From JAXLVB01 sp046329195 (lineage in GTDB: Bacteria; Bacteroidota; Bacteroidia; Cytophagales; Spirosomataceae), in assembly GCA_046329195.1 (NCBI GenBank), contig JAXLVB010000002.1:1488001-1552000 (forward strand): 64,000 nt of DNA, written 5' to 3'. The position numbers and the translations under genes were made by a program. The notes beneath the pieces are model-generated. The model had not been told where the DNA came from. It saw only the letters and a list, made by a program, of their open reading frames with translations, and did no database searches. Every line of letters begins with the position of its first letter. The first letter of the stretch is position 1. This document shows positions 36,164 through 45,733 of the stretch, one piece after another.

Positions 36164-37597
36164 ATGAACGAAACTAATAGGATTCACGTGTCGAACGAAG
36201 TCGGCACCTTACGTCGTTTATTAGTCCATAGCCCCGACAGTGGCTTGGGTAAAGTGGTTCCTTCAAAGGCTCAAGACTGGCTTTTTGAGGACATTGTACA
36301 TCTCGACACCATGCGCCGAGAAGAGTACGATTATTACCTTAAAGTCTTATTGTATTTTCTAGACCCTGATAAGGTAAAAGGCAAATTAGCAGCCATCGAT
36401 GCCGACCTAAACCGAAGCTTTTTCAAACCCGAACACCCTAACTTTCACCATTCAGACAAGGTGATTGAAGTACAAAAGCTATTGGCTGAGTTTTTAGAAA
36501 ACAAAGAAATCCACGACCAACTAATTGCTTCGGTTTGTGCCATTGAGCATTGTACGATGGAAGTTCAGCAGACTTTGCTTGATTTGCCTTCGATTGAGTT
36601 AGCCAAAACGTTGATTTCGGGAACGTTGCCTAATGGGAAGATGATTTTTCCGCCAGTACCTAATTTGATTTTTACACGAGATATTGGAATTACTATTAAT
36701 AACAGTGTTTTATTGAACAAACCCGCCAAGCAAGCCCGTACTCGTGAAGCTTTGTTAGCCAAATACATCTTTTTCTATCATCCGATTTTTGCCAAAATTC
36801 GAGAAAATATCATCGAAATCCCTGAAAATGAGCACCATTTTTTAATGCCTGACGAAGAAAAAGAGTCCGCTCGCACTACCCTTGAAGGTGGCGACGTGAT
36901 GATGATTGCCCCCAACCATTTATTGATTGGGGTTAGTGAGCGTACAACAGCGCAGGCTGCCAAACAAGTGATTGAAGCATTGTTCGCTCGAAATGTATTG
37001 GATAAAGTGACAGTGGTGAAAATCCCCAAAAAACGGGATTATATGCATATTGACACTGTCTTTACACAGGTAAAACGCAACATGTGGGTGTTGCTAGGGT
37101 CTATTGCTCGCAATGATTTTAATAGTGACGCCGTTTTGGATAGCCTATCTGACAAGAATAACAATGCTGAAACTGTTAAAATTGTACAGTTTAGAAAAGG
37201 TGAAGAACTGCCCGAAATTATTGAGCACTTAGAAGATTTACTTCGGCAAATTAGTATGGAAGATTTTGGATGTCGCCGAGATGAGGTACAGTTCATTTAT
37301 TCGGGTAATCGTGAGTTTCCGTATGGTGCCCGAGAGCAGTGGACTGATTCGTGTAACCTTTTGGCCTTGAAAGAAGGCGTGGTGATTGGCTATGACCGTA
37401 ACGACAAGACCCTCGAAGCGTTTCGTCGACATGGGTTTCGTACCGTTAAAGCCAAAGATGTGTTAGAAGAGTTTGAACATGGACTGAATCCTCATGACCT
37501 CACTGACACCTTTATTATGTTGCCTTCGGCAGAGTTGTCTCGTGCTCGTGGTGGTTCGCACTGTATGAGTATGCCAATTTTAAGGGATTTTTTGTAG
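36164..37597 (+). CDS. Arginine deiminase-family protein
   Basis: 477 residues from the ATG at 36164; a TTG at 36140 extends the frame. The guanidino-group-modifying fold is clear: F-T-R-D (170-173), E-G-G-D (241-244), H-I-D-T with His295, and A-R-G-G-S-H-C-M-S-M-P with catalytic Cys467. These match arginine deiminase (arginine to citrulline plus ammonia). It is about 65 residues longer than classical ArcA, with extra segments near 80-160 and 330-370, so the precise substrate may differ. CtlX follows 140 bp downstream, which suggests an arginine-to-citrulline-to-further-product route. No carbamoyltransferase or carbamate kinase is nearby. Confidence 0.85.
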   Translation: MNETNRIHVSNEVGTLRRLLVHSPDSGLGKVVPSKAQDWLFEDIVHLDTMRREEYDYYLKVLLYFLDPDKVKGKLAAIDADLNRSFFKPEHPNFHHSDKVIEVQKLLAEFLENKEIHDQLIASVCAIEHCTMEVQQTLLDLPSIELAKTLISGTLPNGKMIFPPVPNLIFTRDIGITINNSVLLNKPAKQARTREALLAKYIFFYHPIFAKIRENIIEIPENEHHFLMPDEEKESARTTLEGGDVMMIAPNHLLIGVSERTTAQAAKQVIEALFARNVLDKVTVVKIPKKRDYMHIDTVFTQVKRNMWVLLGSIARNDFNSDAVLDSLSDKNNNAETVKIVQFRKGEELPEIIEHLEDLLRQISMEDFGCRRDEVQFIYSGNREFPYGAREQWTDSCNLLALKEGVVIGYDRNDKTLEAFRRHGFRTVKAKDVLEEFEHGLNPHDLTDTFIMLPSAELSRARGGSHCMSMPILRDFL

Positions 37598-37737
37598 TTT
37601 TGTTTGACTAAAAAGGGTGCAAGTTTTGCTCAATGTCTGGTCTGTATCATTATTGGAGGAATCCATTCACTCTACCCAAGTACCAGGCAACCCAAGTAAT
37701 CATCCATCATTTTTGAGTATTAAATCAATTAAAATTT

Positions 37738-38673
37738 ATGCGTAACCAAAGCACTTCACACATTCTAATGATACGTCCAGTTCGGTTTGGCTTTAATGAA
37801 CAAACAGCCGAATCAAATGCTTTTCAGGATGTTACGATTGCTGCCCAAACCAAAGACGTAGCACAAGAAGACGCTTTACAGGCGTTTGACGAGATGGTGC
37901 GGCAGCTCAAAGCGGCTGGCGTTGAGGTGATGGTAGTAGATGACACTCCCGCCCCCCATACCCCCGATTCGATTTTTCCGAATAATTGGATTTCATTTCA
38001 TAACAACGGTACGGTTATCTTGTACCCTATGCAAGCCGAAAATCGCCGATTGGAACGCCGGTTAGATATTTTAGACTTGCTCGAAGAAGACTACTACATC
38101 AATCGGAAGGTGGATTTAACGTATTTTGAGCAAGAAGGTAAATTTTTGGAAGGTACAGGAAGCATGGTGTTGGATCGAAAATTCAAAATTGCCTATGCTT
38201 GCCTTTCACCCCGCACTCATCCTGATGTACTCAAGGAGTTTTCGATACAGATGAATTATGATGTAGTTTCGTTTCAAGCCGTTGACGATGCTGGCAAAGC
38301 CGTGTATCACACCAATGTCTTGATGTGTATCGGCGATTTGTTTGCAGTGGTTTGTCTTCAAGCCATCCCCGACTTAGACGAACGCTATATGGTGCGGCAG
38401 CATTTGGAACAAAGCGGCAAGCGAATTGTGGAAATTACAATGGAACAAATGAAGCATTTTGCAGGCAATATGCTCCAAGTCAAGAGCAAAAAAGGCATCA
38501 ACTACTTGGTGATGTCCACTCAAGCGTACGAAAGTCTGACACACAAACAGATTGATATTTTGGACGACTATGCGGTACTGCTCCACTGCGACCTGTCAGT
38601 TATAGAAGCTAATGGAGGTGGTTCGGCTCGCTGCATGATGGCTGAAATTCATTTACCTAAACGAGAAAAATAA
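37738..38673 (+). CDS. ctlX: CtlX-type amidinotransferase-family hydrolase
   Basis: 311 residues. Key blocks are D-S-I-F-P-N-N-W-I-S-F-H near 77-88, E-G-T-G-S-M (138-143), Y-H-T-N-V-L-M (His191) and N-G-G-G-S-A-R-C-M-M with catalytic Cys299. This is the layout of the citrulline-utilisation hydrolase family related to dimethylargininase and arginine deiminase. It follows the arginine deiminase-family gene on the same strand and ends at a terminator. The name rests on motif recall, so a related ureidohydrolase role cannot be excluded. Confidence 0.82.
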   Translation: MRNQSTSHILMIRPVRFGFNEQTAESNAFQDVTIAAQTKDVAQEDALQAFDEMVRQLKAAGVEVMVVDDTPAPHTPDSIFPNNWISFHNNGTVILYPMQAENRRLERRLDILDLLEEDYYINRKVDLTYFEQEGKFLEGTGSMVLDRKFKIAYACLSPRTHPDVLKEFSIQMNYDVVSFQAVDDAGKAVYHTNVLMCIGDLFAVVCLQAIPDLDERYMVRQHLEQSGKRIVEITMEQMKHFAGNMLQVKSKKGINYLVMSTQAYESLTHKQIDILDDYAVLLHCDLSVIEANGGGSARCMMAEIHLPKREK

Positions 38674-38678
38674 ATAAG

Positions 38679-38704
38679 AAGGGGCAACATCGCCCCTTTT
38701 GCTT
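38679..38704 (+). terminator. Terminator after ctlX
   Basis: A 7-bp GC-rich stem (AAGGGGC, 38679-38685, with 38692-38698) followed by TTGCTTTT. Confidence 0.7.
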
Positions 38705-38720
38705 TTAACTCCAACTAACT

Positions 38721-39128
38721 ATGACTAATGTTGAACACATCGGAATTGCCGTAAAAAGTCTAGAAATTTCTAATGCTCTTTTTAGTAAACTCTTAAACAT
38801 AAGCCCATATAAATCAGAAGCAGTAGCATCAGAAGGGGTAACTACTTCGTTTTTCAAAGTAAATCAAACCAAAATCGAATTACTAGAAGCTACCAATCCT
38901 GATAGTGCTATCGCTAAGTTTATCGAGAAAAAAGGGGAAGGGATTCATCATGTGGCTTTTGAAGTAGAAGACATATATGCTGAAATGGAACGACTTAAAA
39001 AGGAAGGCTTTATCCTGTTGAACGAACAACCTAAGCAAGGAGCTGATAATAAATTAGTATGCTTTGTCCATCCCAAAAGTGCCAATGGCGTTTTAATAGA
39101 AATCTGTCAGGAGATTAAATCGCTCTAA
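38721..39128 (+). CDS. mce: Methylmalonyl-CoA epimerase
   Basis: 135 residues of the glyoxalase/VOC fold in two beta-alpha-beta-beta-beta halves. Metal ligands are visible as His6 (V-E-H-I-G-I-A), His77 (G-I-H-H-V-A-F) and Glu127 (L-I-E-I-C). The family length is about 135. It interconverts S- and R-methylmalonyl-CoA between propionyl-CoA carboxylase and the B12-dependent mutase; neither is in this window. It stands alone after the ctlX terminator. Confidence 0.92.
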   Translation: MTNVEHIGIAVKSLEISNALFSKLLNISPYKSEAVASEGVTTSFFKVNQTKIELLEATNPDSAIAKFIEKKGEGIHHVAFEVEDIYAEMERLKKEGFILLNEQPKQGADNKLVCFVHPKSANGVLIEICQEIKSL

Positions 39129-39311
39129 TCTTGATTTTATTGCATAACTTAAAAAATGGTCATTTTTAAAAGCCCAATACCTACCTCGGTAGTTATATTA
39201 GTTGGTTCTTACAAATTTTGTTTTTTAATTCAGTTGATTTATAGAAACTTACAGCTAAATTTAAGCCTCAATAGTTGTTGCAATGCTACATATTAACGCT
39301 TCACATTTCTG

Positions 39312-40967
39312 ATGCAAAGACCTAGTTCACTACGAGCTTTTACAGTTGGAATAACCATTTTTGTATTAGGTTTTCTGATAACTCGCCTTCCCTATTATTT
39401 GTACATTTATCTACCGGGAAGTTCTCCCGACACGAATTCGTACATGAGGGTGGCTGCTGAAATCCTTCGTGGTCAACTTCCTATGCTCCATATACGAACC
39501 CCTGGTTATCCTTTATTTTTGGTTTGTTGTTACTACATTCACCCAACCTTTATGACGGTGATAGTTATGCAAAGTTTACTCACTCTGGTAACTATCACTT
39601 GCTTTATTTGGGCTATGTCACGTCTATTTCCCAATATTACCATTGCAATAAGTGTGGCTCTTACGGTAGGATTTTGTTCTACCACGTATTTATATCACGA
39701 AACCACGTTACTTACAGAGTCACTTTTCATCAATTGTTTGGTTTGGCTTATCATATTTATGATTCTAGCTCTCAAACAAGGTCATGTTCGTTGGTGGGTT
39801 CTGCTGAGTTCGATGATTGCTCTAACTATTTATGTTCGCCCCTCAGGTATTTACTTAATCGGTGTATTTACTTTATTATTGGTTTATTTGATTGTAACTC
39901 GTTCATCTCTCAAGAAAATAATTATTTTTTGCTCACCTTTAGCTATAGGCGTTCTGGCCTTAATGTCTTACAATGCTCTCATTATCAAAAGGTTTACAAT
40001 AAGTCCCTTTGGGGATTACAATTTAATTGGAGCCACCACCACCTATATGCAACCAAATGTGGTATATCCTTCGTATTTGAACCATGCCATTGAGAAAACG
40101 CTTCAGAGGATACCGAAAGAAAACCAAGAAACTGTGAGAAATTCATGGAAATTGAGTGCGCTCCAGTATTCTTTTCTATTGAATTATGACCACCTACATT
40201 TTTATTTTTATCCTGAACTTCGGAAGACAGCTCCCTATCGAAACAAATCAGAAATAGATTTATATTATGATTTGATAGATGATAGCAAAAAAGTATTTAA
40301 GCAGTCTATTAGTGAACATCCTGCTCTTCATGTCAAATTTGTTTCGTCAATGTTATACCAATATTTGATGTGTATCAATCAAAAAAATTCTATTTCATAT
40401 TTGTTTTTGGCTGATTATATAGGGTATTTAAAATCGAAAACGGCAGGGTATATGTTTGTCAAAGAAGCAAAATTTGGTCGGCTATATGAATTTTATTCTC
40501 CGAGAGCAAACTTGAATGAAATTGATGAAAAACTTAAACTTTTGGATGAAAAACCTTTTTTACTACAACTGGCTAGCGGTTTCGATTGGGTCAGAAGTTT
40601 ACTTTTTGAAAATATAGCTTGGTTATTTATTGGATTGGCTATTACTTTTTATACTGGTTATCAAGTCATTGCAAGTCGATTTACAAACACAAATGCACTT
40701 TTAGTATTTTGCATTATATCATTGAATTGGCTAGGGGCTATTCTGAATAGTCTAGTGATGATTGGCACCATACGTTATGCCTCAACTACCCATTTTACGT
40801 ATTATTTATCACTCAGTTTAATAGGATTGCTCATTCCAGCTGAAGGAGTTGGGAAAGTGTGGTTTTTAAAACAAAGAGGGAAGCTCTCTATTAAAAAGGA
40901 ATTGCCTCCCAATGTTCAAGATAGAGTATCTACTCCAACTAAAGCCATCAAAAAGCGCAAAAAATGA
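39312..40967 (+). CDS. GT39/ArnT-like integral membrane glycosyltransferase-type protein
   Basis: 551 residues with about ten membrane helices. The first loop has P-G-S-S-P-D-T-N-S-Y with acidic residues, and R-T-P-G-Y-P-L-F-L follows, a pattern of PMT/ArnT GT-C enzymes that use polyprenyl-phosphate sugars. The C-terminal 40 residues are basic and cytoplasmic. Its stop overlaps the start of the next gene by four bases, so the two are translationally coupled. The gene is AT-rich compared with fumC or sufS. The sugar and acceptor are unknown. Confidence 0.7.
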   Translation: MQRPSSLRAFTVGITIFVLGFLITRLPYYLYIYLPGSSPDTNSYMRVAAEILRGQLPMLHIRTPGYPLFLVCCYYIHPTFMTVIVMQSLLTLVTITCFIWAMSRLFPNITIAISVALTVGFCSTTYLYHETTLLTESLFINCLVWLIIFMILALKQGHVRWWVLLSSMIALTIYVRPSGIYLIGVFTLLLVYLIVTRSSLKKIIIFCSPLAIGVLALMSYNALIIKRFTISPFGDYNLIGATTTYMQPNVVYPSYLNHAIEKTLQRIPKENQETVRNSWKLSALQYSFLLNYDHLHFYFYPELRKTAPYRNKSEIDLYYDLIDDSKKVFKQSISEHPALHVKFVSSMLYQYLMCINQKNSISYLFLADYIGYLKSKTAGYMFVKEAKFGRLYEFYSPRANLNEIDEKLKLLDEKPFLLQLASGFDWVRSLLFENIAWLFIGLAITFYTGYQVIASRFTNTNALLVFCIISLNWLGAILNSLVMIGTIRYASTTHFTYYLSLSLIGLLIPAEGVGKVWFLKQRGKLSIKKELPPNVQDRVSTPTKAIKKRKK

Positions 40968-41905
40968 AACTAAGTAATGCTTCATTTATAACCATCTTTA
41001 CAGTAGTAGGGATTTTATTTTTGTTTTTTTTTCAAAGCAGTTGCCGTCCTGACTTGAAAGGTGCACTCCAACATCCTACTGAGATTAAAGTGTTAGATTT
41101 ATCAAGCCGACACCTCCGAAAGTTACCTACTGAAATCGGCGAAATGACTAACCTCGAAGAACTCAATCTTGCAAATAATTTTTTATCAACTCTGCCCTTA
41201 GAATTTTCTAAGCTTAAAAAGCTTAAAAAATTAAATTTAAGTGGCAATTATTTTCGATTTATTCCTTCATCAATAATCCAACTTACCAATTTGGAAGAAT
41301 TAAGTATTGAAGACAACCGATTGACCACTTTGCCCACTGAATTGGCTCTATTGAAGCAACTTAGAATATTAGAACTAAGCTGGAATCAGCTTAAAGACAT
41401 TCCGCTTGACTCACAGCATCTCCCTAATTTACAACAGCTTCGACTATACGACAACCCGTTTATATCACCCTATTCTATTCTTAAAAAATTCCCTTCACTT
41501 CCACTAAACTTTAAGTTTTCTTTAGCACAAAACACCTATAATGATTATCTTCAGAAAGGGTCAGAATTATTGAAAACTAAAAAGAATTCATCCGCAATTG
41601 AATATTTAGGTCTTGCTATTCACATGTTAGAAACTCAAAAAGTAACTGACACAACCAATCGGTTGGTATTGTATGAAAGCCAAAGCCGTTTACTTTTTGA
41701 AGTAGGCGACTATCAACAATCTTTGAAATTACTTAATTCAGCTATCGAACTACGGCCAGATAAATTAGATAATATAGGGTTTAGAGGGGAACTTAAACAA
41801 AAACTTCATGATTTACCTGGAGCTTGCCAAGATTGGCAAAAGGTACTTCAAATGGGCGACACAAGAGCGCAATTCTTTTTAGATCGTTTTTGTAAAAACC
41901 CTTAA
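40964..41905 (+). CDS. Lipoprotein with leucine-rich repeats and TPR-like C-terminus
   Basis: 313 residues. The lipoprotein signal ends at Cys27 (F-Q-S-S-C-R-P). About five to six leucine-rich repeats of 23 residues (L-x-x-L-x-L-x-x-N-x-L-x-x-L-P) occupy 40-165. Residues 190-310 look like TPR helices (Y-L-Q-K-G-S-E-L-L, A-I-E-L-R-P-D-K-L-D, G-A-C-Q-D-W-Q-K-V-L-Q-M-G-D). It overlaps the membrane glycosyltransferase gene (ATGA), so it may serve it as an envelope scaffold. The opposite-strand GT2 gene ends 5 bp beyond its stop. Confidence 0.8.
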   Translation: MKLSNASFITIFTVVGILFLFFFQSSCRPDLKGALQHPTEIKVLDLSSRHLRKLPTEIGEMTNLEELNLANNFLSTLPLEFSKLKKLKKLNLSGNYFRFIPSSIIQLTNLEELSIEDNRLTTLPTELALLKQLRILELSWNQLKDIPLDSQHLPNLQQLRLYDNPFISPYSILKKFPSLPLNFKFSLAQNTYNDYLQKGSELLKTKKNSSAIEYLGLAIHMLETQKVTDTTNRLVLYESQSRLLFEVGDYQQSLKLLNSAIELRPDKLDNIGFRGELKQKLHDLPGACQDWQKVLQMGDTRAQFFLDRFCKNP

Positions 41906-41910
41906 TCGCC

Positions 41911-43074
41911 TTAAACTTTCTTTTGTTGGTTGATAATGCTTATAAAAAAAGCGTTTGAAAATGTCTGAAAACCCATAATAAGTAAAAGGATAGCAGGGAG
42001 TAATGAACGTAACATTTGCTGAGGTAACAAGTCAGTAAATCCAGTTTTTTGCCAAAATAAAAAGTTCAATAAAATTCCAACAAAGCCAAACAGAATCAAT
42101 CCGATTCCGCTAAAAATCAAGATACTGATGCGTTTGAAATCTGAAATATAATCCATCCATTTTTCAAAAGGAAGAATATTACTTCTTGCACTGCTAATTC
42201 TACTCAAGACACCCAACCAAAGTAGTTGTAGGCCTGATATGACAAAAGACATTGCAACTAATAGCGTATGTACATCAAAAGTTATGGAATAGACGGTACG
42301 TGGTTGAGGTAACAACCAAACAAACAGTACCATCCCAATTATCGCCAATAGTAACCCTGGGAAAAGATATAGCCACCTAGGACTATGAACAAGTAAGAAA
42401 TGGAGGTGTCTCCACCCATCTTCCCATGTTTGTAAATGGGGTGGGCGATTACGACCGTCAGGAGAAAGTGTTACGGGCACTTCACTGATTCGGGCGTTGG
42501 CAAGTGAAGCTTTTACTACCATTTCGCTTGCAAATTCCATCCCTGTCGAATGCAGGTTCCAAGCCATATATGCTTCTCGTTCAAATCCCCTTAGTCCACA
42601 ATGAAAATCTCCAATTGGAATCTTAAAGAGTTGACTGCCCAACCATGATAAAATTGGGTTTCCTATATAACGATGTAAAAAAGGCATTGCATGGGGTTTG
42701 ATACCGCCCTTAAAACGATTACCCATAACTAACTCATTTTGAAGGCGTAGCGATTTTAAAACAATTGGTATCTCCAAAAAATTATACGAGTCATCAGCAT
42801 CTCCCATGATTATATATTTTCCTTGCGCTACCTCTATCCCGGCCCTTAAAGCATTGCCGTACCCCTTAGAGGAAACTTCAACTAACTTTACATTCATTTG
42901 TAGAGCCACATCAATAGAGCCATCTGTACTTCCGTTGTCAGCAACAATTATTTCACCTGAAATATCATTCTCAGAAAAAGACTGGTTAATTTTACTGATA
43001 CATACTCCAAGAGTTGCAACTTCGTTTAAGCATGGTAATACGACACTTAGTTCAAGGCTCATTGGTAGAAACAT
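41911..43074 (-). CDS. GT2-family glycosyltransferase with membrane C-terminus
   Basis: 387 residues. The GT-A core shows S-V-V-L-P-C-L-N-E (10-18), A-D-N-G-S-T-D-G-S (45-53) and the metal-binding D-A-D (92-94). After about 225 residues come four membrane helices (about 230-250, 265-285, 315-340, 355-385). This is the dolichyl-phosphate-mannose-synthase-like layout that loads sugar onto a polyprenyl phosphate. It could feed the GT39-like enzyme encoded convergently 5 bp away; that partnership is inference. Confidence 0.88.
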   Translation of the reverse strand: MFLPMSLELSVVLPCLNEVATLGVCISKINQSFSENDISGEIIVADNGSTDGSIDVALQMNVKLVEVSSKGYGNALRAGIEVAQGKYIIMGDADDSYNFLEIPIVLKSLRLQNELVMGNRFKGGIKPHAMPFLHRYIGNPILSWLGSQLFKIPIGDFHCGLRGFEREAYMAWNLHSTGMEFASEMVVKASLANARISEVPVTLSPDGRNRPPHLQTWEDGWRHLHFLLVHSPRWLYLFPGLLLAIIGMVLFVWLLPQPRTVYSITFDVHTLLVAMSFVISGLQLLWLGVLSRISSARSNILPFEKWMDYISDFKRISILIFSGIGLILFGFVGILLNFLFWQKTGFTDLLPQQMLRSLLPAILLLIMGFQTFSNAFFISIINQQKKV

Positions 43075-43156
43075 TTTTGAATTGTAGCAATTTAAAAGTT
43101 TTACCCTAAATTGTCTAACATTAGAGCAATTGGACTTTTACAAACTTCATCAACTT

Positions 43157-44533
43157 ATGCATTATTATCAGTCTATTATCGAAACCATTGGCAATACGCC
43201 TTTAGTCAAACTCAACAGGGTGACCGCCGGAATCAAAGGAACGATTCTGGCTAAAGTAGAGTATTTTAACCCTGGCAATTCGGTCAAAGATAGAATGGCC
43301 ATCCGAATGGTAGAAGACGCCGAAAAAGAAGGGAAACTAAAACCTGGTGGTACTATCATTGAAGGAACCAGCGGCAACACAGGTATGGGTCTGGCCTTAG
43401 CAGCCATTGCCAAAGGCTATAAATGTATTTTTACGATGGCCGACAAGCAGTCTCAAGAGAAAATCAATATTTTGCGAGCCGTTGGAGCCGAAGTAATCGT
43501 TTGCCCTACCAACGTTGAGCCTGACGACCCTCGCTCCTATTATTCGGTAGCCAAACGACTCAATCGTGAAATACCCAATTCAATTTATCCTAACCAATAC
43601 GATAATCCGTCTAATGCAGCGGCACATTACGACACCACAGGTCCAGAAATTTGGGCTCAAACGGAGGGAAAAATCACCCATTATGCCTGTGGTGTGGGTA
43701 CTGGTGGCACCATGTGTGGAGTGGCTAAGTTCCTGAAAGAACACAATCCATCCATCGTATCGGTGGGTATTGATACGTATGGATCGGTGTTTAAGAAATA
43801 CAAAGAAACAGGTATTTTCGACGAAAATGAGATATATCCCTACCTTACCGAAGGCATTGGAGAGGATATTTTGCCTGAAAACGTGGACTTTTCAGTCATT
43901 GACCATTTCATCAAAGTCACCGACAAAGACGCCGCCATCATGACCCGACGGTTGGCACGTGAAGAAGGGCTTTTTGTAGGTTGGTCCTGTGGGTCGGCAG
44001 TGCACGGAGCACTCGAATACGCCCGTATGCACCTCCAAGAAAGCGATGTCATGGTGATTATCTTGCCCGACCACGGAACTAGGTATTTGAACAAGATTTA
44101 CAACGACACTTGGATGAAAGACCACGGCTTTTTGGAGGCACGTAGTTTTTCTACTGCTCGTGATATTATCCGTCAGCGTAATGGTCGAAGTCACTTATTT
44201 AGTATATTGCCATCGGCCACGGTTGGTGAGGCTGTTAGGCTATTTAGCCAAGAAGGCATCTCCCAAATCCCAGTAGTCAACCAGCAACAGCAAGTAGTAG
44301 GCAGTTTGAGCGATTCGGTGGTGTTGCACAAACTCATCGAAGCCCCCGAACTCAAAACTGAGACGGTTGAAACCATTATGGACAAACCGTTTAAATTTGT
44401 AGGCTTGGATAACACGGTTGACGTGTTATCATCGTTGATTGACCGTGAAAACAAAGCACTACTGGTACGAGACGAATTAAATCAAATCCATATTATTACC
44501 CAATCTGATTTACTGGTAGCGATGACTACCTAA
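43157..44533 (+). CDS. Cystathionine beta-synthase with CBS-domain pair
   Basis: 458 residues from the ATG at 43157; a TTG at 43130 is in frame. The PLP lysine is Lys44 (N-S-V-K-D-R-M). G-T-S-G-N-T-G-M-G binds the phosphate, and G-V-G-T-G-G-T the cofactor tail. Two CBS domains at about 335-458 (I-L-P-S-A-T-V-G-E-A-V) are regulatory and suggest control by adenosyl ligands. It condenses serine and homocysteine or, in the related cysteine-synthase role, uses O-acetylserine. The next gene begins 13 bp after its stop. Confidence 0.92.
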   Translation: MHYYQSIIETIGNTPLVKLNRVTAGIKGTILAKVEYFNPGNSVKDRMAIRMVEDAEKEGKLKPGGTIIEGTSGNTGMGLALAAIAKGYKCIFTMADKQSQEKINILRAVGAEVIVCPTNVEPDDPRSYYSVAKRLNREIPNSIYPNQYDNPSNAAAHYDTTGPEIWAQTEGKITHYACGVGTGGTMCGVAKFLKEHNPSIVSVGIDTYGSVFKKYKETGIFDENEIYPYLTEGIGEDILPENVDFSVIDHFIKVTDKDAAIMTRRLAREEGLFVGWSCGSAVHGALEYARMHLQESDVMVIILPDHGTRYLNKIYNDTWMKDHGFLEARSFSTARDIIRQRNGRSHLFSILPSATVGEAVRLFSQEGISQIPVVNQQQQVVGSLSDSVVLHKLIEAPELKTETVETIMDKPFKFVGLDNTVDVLSSLIDRENKALLVRDELNQIHIITQSDLLVAMTT

Positions 44534-44545
44534 TCCTGAGTAAAA

Positions 44546-45646
44546 ATGAGCCTTTCGCAACGCTATTATGCCCTCGATACGTTCCGAGGAATTACCATCG
44601 CTTTGATGATTTTGGTCAATTCGGCTGGTGATGGTGATACCACCTACGCCATCTTACAACATGCTCCGTGGCATGGTTTCACTCTAGCCGATTTTGTATT
44701 TCCTTCGTTTTTGTTTATTGTAGGGGTGGCCATTCGTTTTGCCCTGCGTCCTTTTCAGTATCAATTAAGTACGGAGGTAAGTCTCAAAATTTTACGCCGA
44801 ACTGCCACATTGTTTCTCATTAGTTATTTGATATTTAACTTCCCTTATATCCATTTTCAGCTTTCACACTTACGAATCCTCAATGTGTTGCAGCGAATCG
44901 CCTTGTGTTATTGTGCGGTTTCGTTTTTGGCATTACTGATCAAAAGTCCGAATTTTCTGATGGGGATTTGTCTCTTTTTACTGTTGGGCTATTGGGCAAT
45001 TATGCTCCATTTTGGTGACCCCTCCGACCCATTTGGACGTATGGGCAATGCAGCCCTCAAGGCCGACTTAGCCGTGATGGGACCAGACCACCTGTATCAT
45101 GGCGAAGGCTATCCGTTTGACCCCGAAGGTTTACTCAGTACTCTCCCGTCTATTGCTACGGCTTTGTTGGGCTATTTGACAGGATATTTTATCCAAAACA
45201 CCCAAAACAAATCTCTGGTTTTGAGCAGGTTACTACTGGCTGGCGTTGGATTAGTAGCGATTGCTTTGTTGTGGAATCAAGTATTTCCGATTAACAAAAA
45301 ACTCTGGACGAGTTCATTTGTCGTATTGGTGGCTGGCTTAGACTTACTAGTACTTTCGTTGTTGATTTGGCTCATTGATGTCCAAAAACGAACCGGCTGG
45401 ACTACCTTTTTTGATGTTTTTGGTAAAAACTCCATCTTCGCTTATGGGCTATCAGAGCTCTTGGCCATTTTGCTTTGGTTTATAAAGATAAGCAGTGAAT
45501 CACTTTATCCAACCATCTTTCAGCAAGTTTTTCGGCCTATTTTTGGTGATTACAACGGCTCGTTAGCGTTTGCCATCAGCTTTGTATTAGTTTGTTGGCT
45601 GGGTTGTTATCTACTGTATCGGAAGAAAATATTTTTGAAGATATAA
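44546..45646 (+). CDS. DUF5009/heparan-alpha-glucosaminide N-acetyltransferase-like membrane protein
   Basis: 366 residues with about ten membrane helices. The N-terminal Y-A-L-D-T-F-R-G-I-T-I-A-L-M-I-L-V-N and W-H-G-F-T-L-A-D-F-V-F-P-S-F-L-F-I-V-G are hallmarks of the HGSNAT/DUF5009 group of membrane acyltransferases. Such enzymes move acyl groups onto sugars across the membrane. It begins 13 bp after cystathionine beta-synthase and ends at a strong terminator, so the two share an operon for unclear reasons. Confidence 0.85.
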   Translation: MSLSQRYYALDTFRGITIALMILVNSAGDGDTTYAILQHAPWHGFTLADFVFPSFLFIVGVAIRFALRPFQYQLSTEVSLKILRRTATLFLISYLIFNFPYIHFQLSHLRILNVLQRIALCYCAVSFLALLIKSPNFLMGICLFLLLGYWAIMLHFGDPSDPFGRMGNAALKADLAVMGPDHLYHGEGYPFDPEGLLSTLPSIATALLGYLTGYFIQNTQNKSLVLSRLLLAGVGLVAIALLWNQVFPINKKLWTSSFVVLVAGLDLLVLSLLIWLIDVQKRTGWTTFFDVFGKNSIFAYGLSELLAILLWFIKISSESLYPTIFQQVFRPIFGDYNGSLAFAISFVLVCWLGCYLLYRKKIFLKI

Positions 45647-45655
45647 AGAGAATGT

Positions 45656-45712
45656 GACTAGAACAAAAACAGCACGCAGGCCTTCTGCGTGCTGTTTTTG
45701 TTCTAGTCTTTT
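45656..45712. terminator. Bidirectional terminator with 24-bp perfect stem
   Basis: 45656-45679 pairs perfectly with 45685-45708 around a 5-nt loop. It serves the acyltransferase gene and the convergent ROK kinase gene. It is one of the longest hairpins in the window. Confidence 0.92.
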
Positions 45713-45733
45713 TCGAGAAAGTTGAGTTCCATT

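Noticed and set aside
39155..39280. Short ATG-started frame upstream of the membrane glycosyltransferase gene
   Set aside because: About 40 residues without a clear pattern; the AT-rich spacer gives such frames by chance.
41906..41910. Possible terminator in the 5-bp gap between convergent genes
   Set aside because: The gap is too short for a hairpin and none was found overlapping the gene ends.
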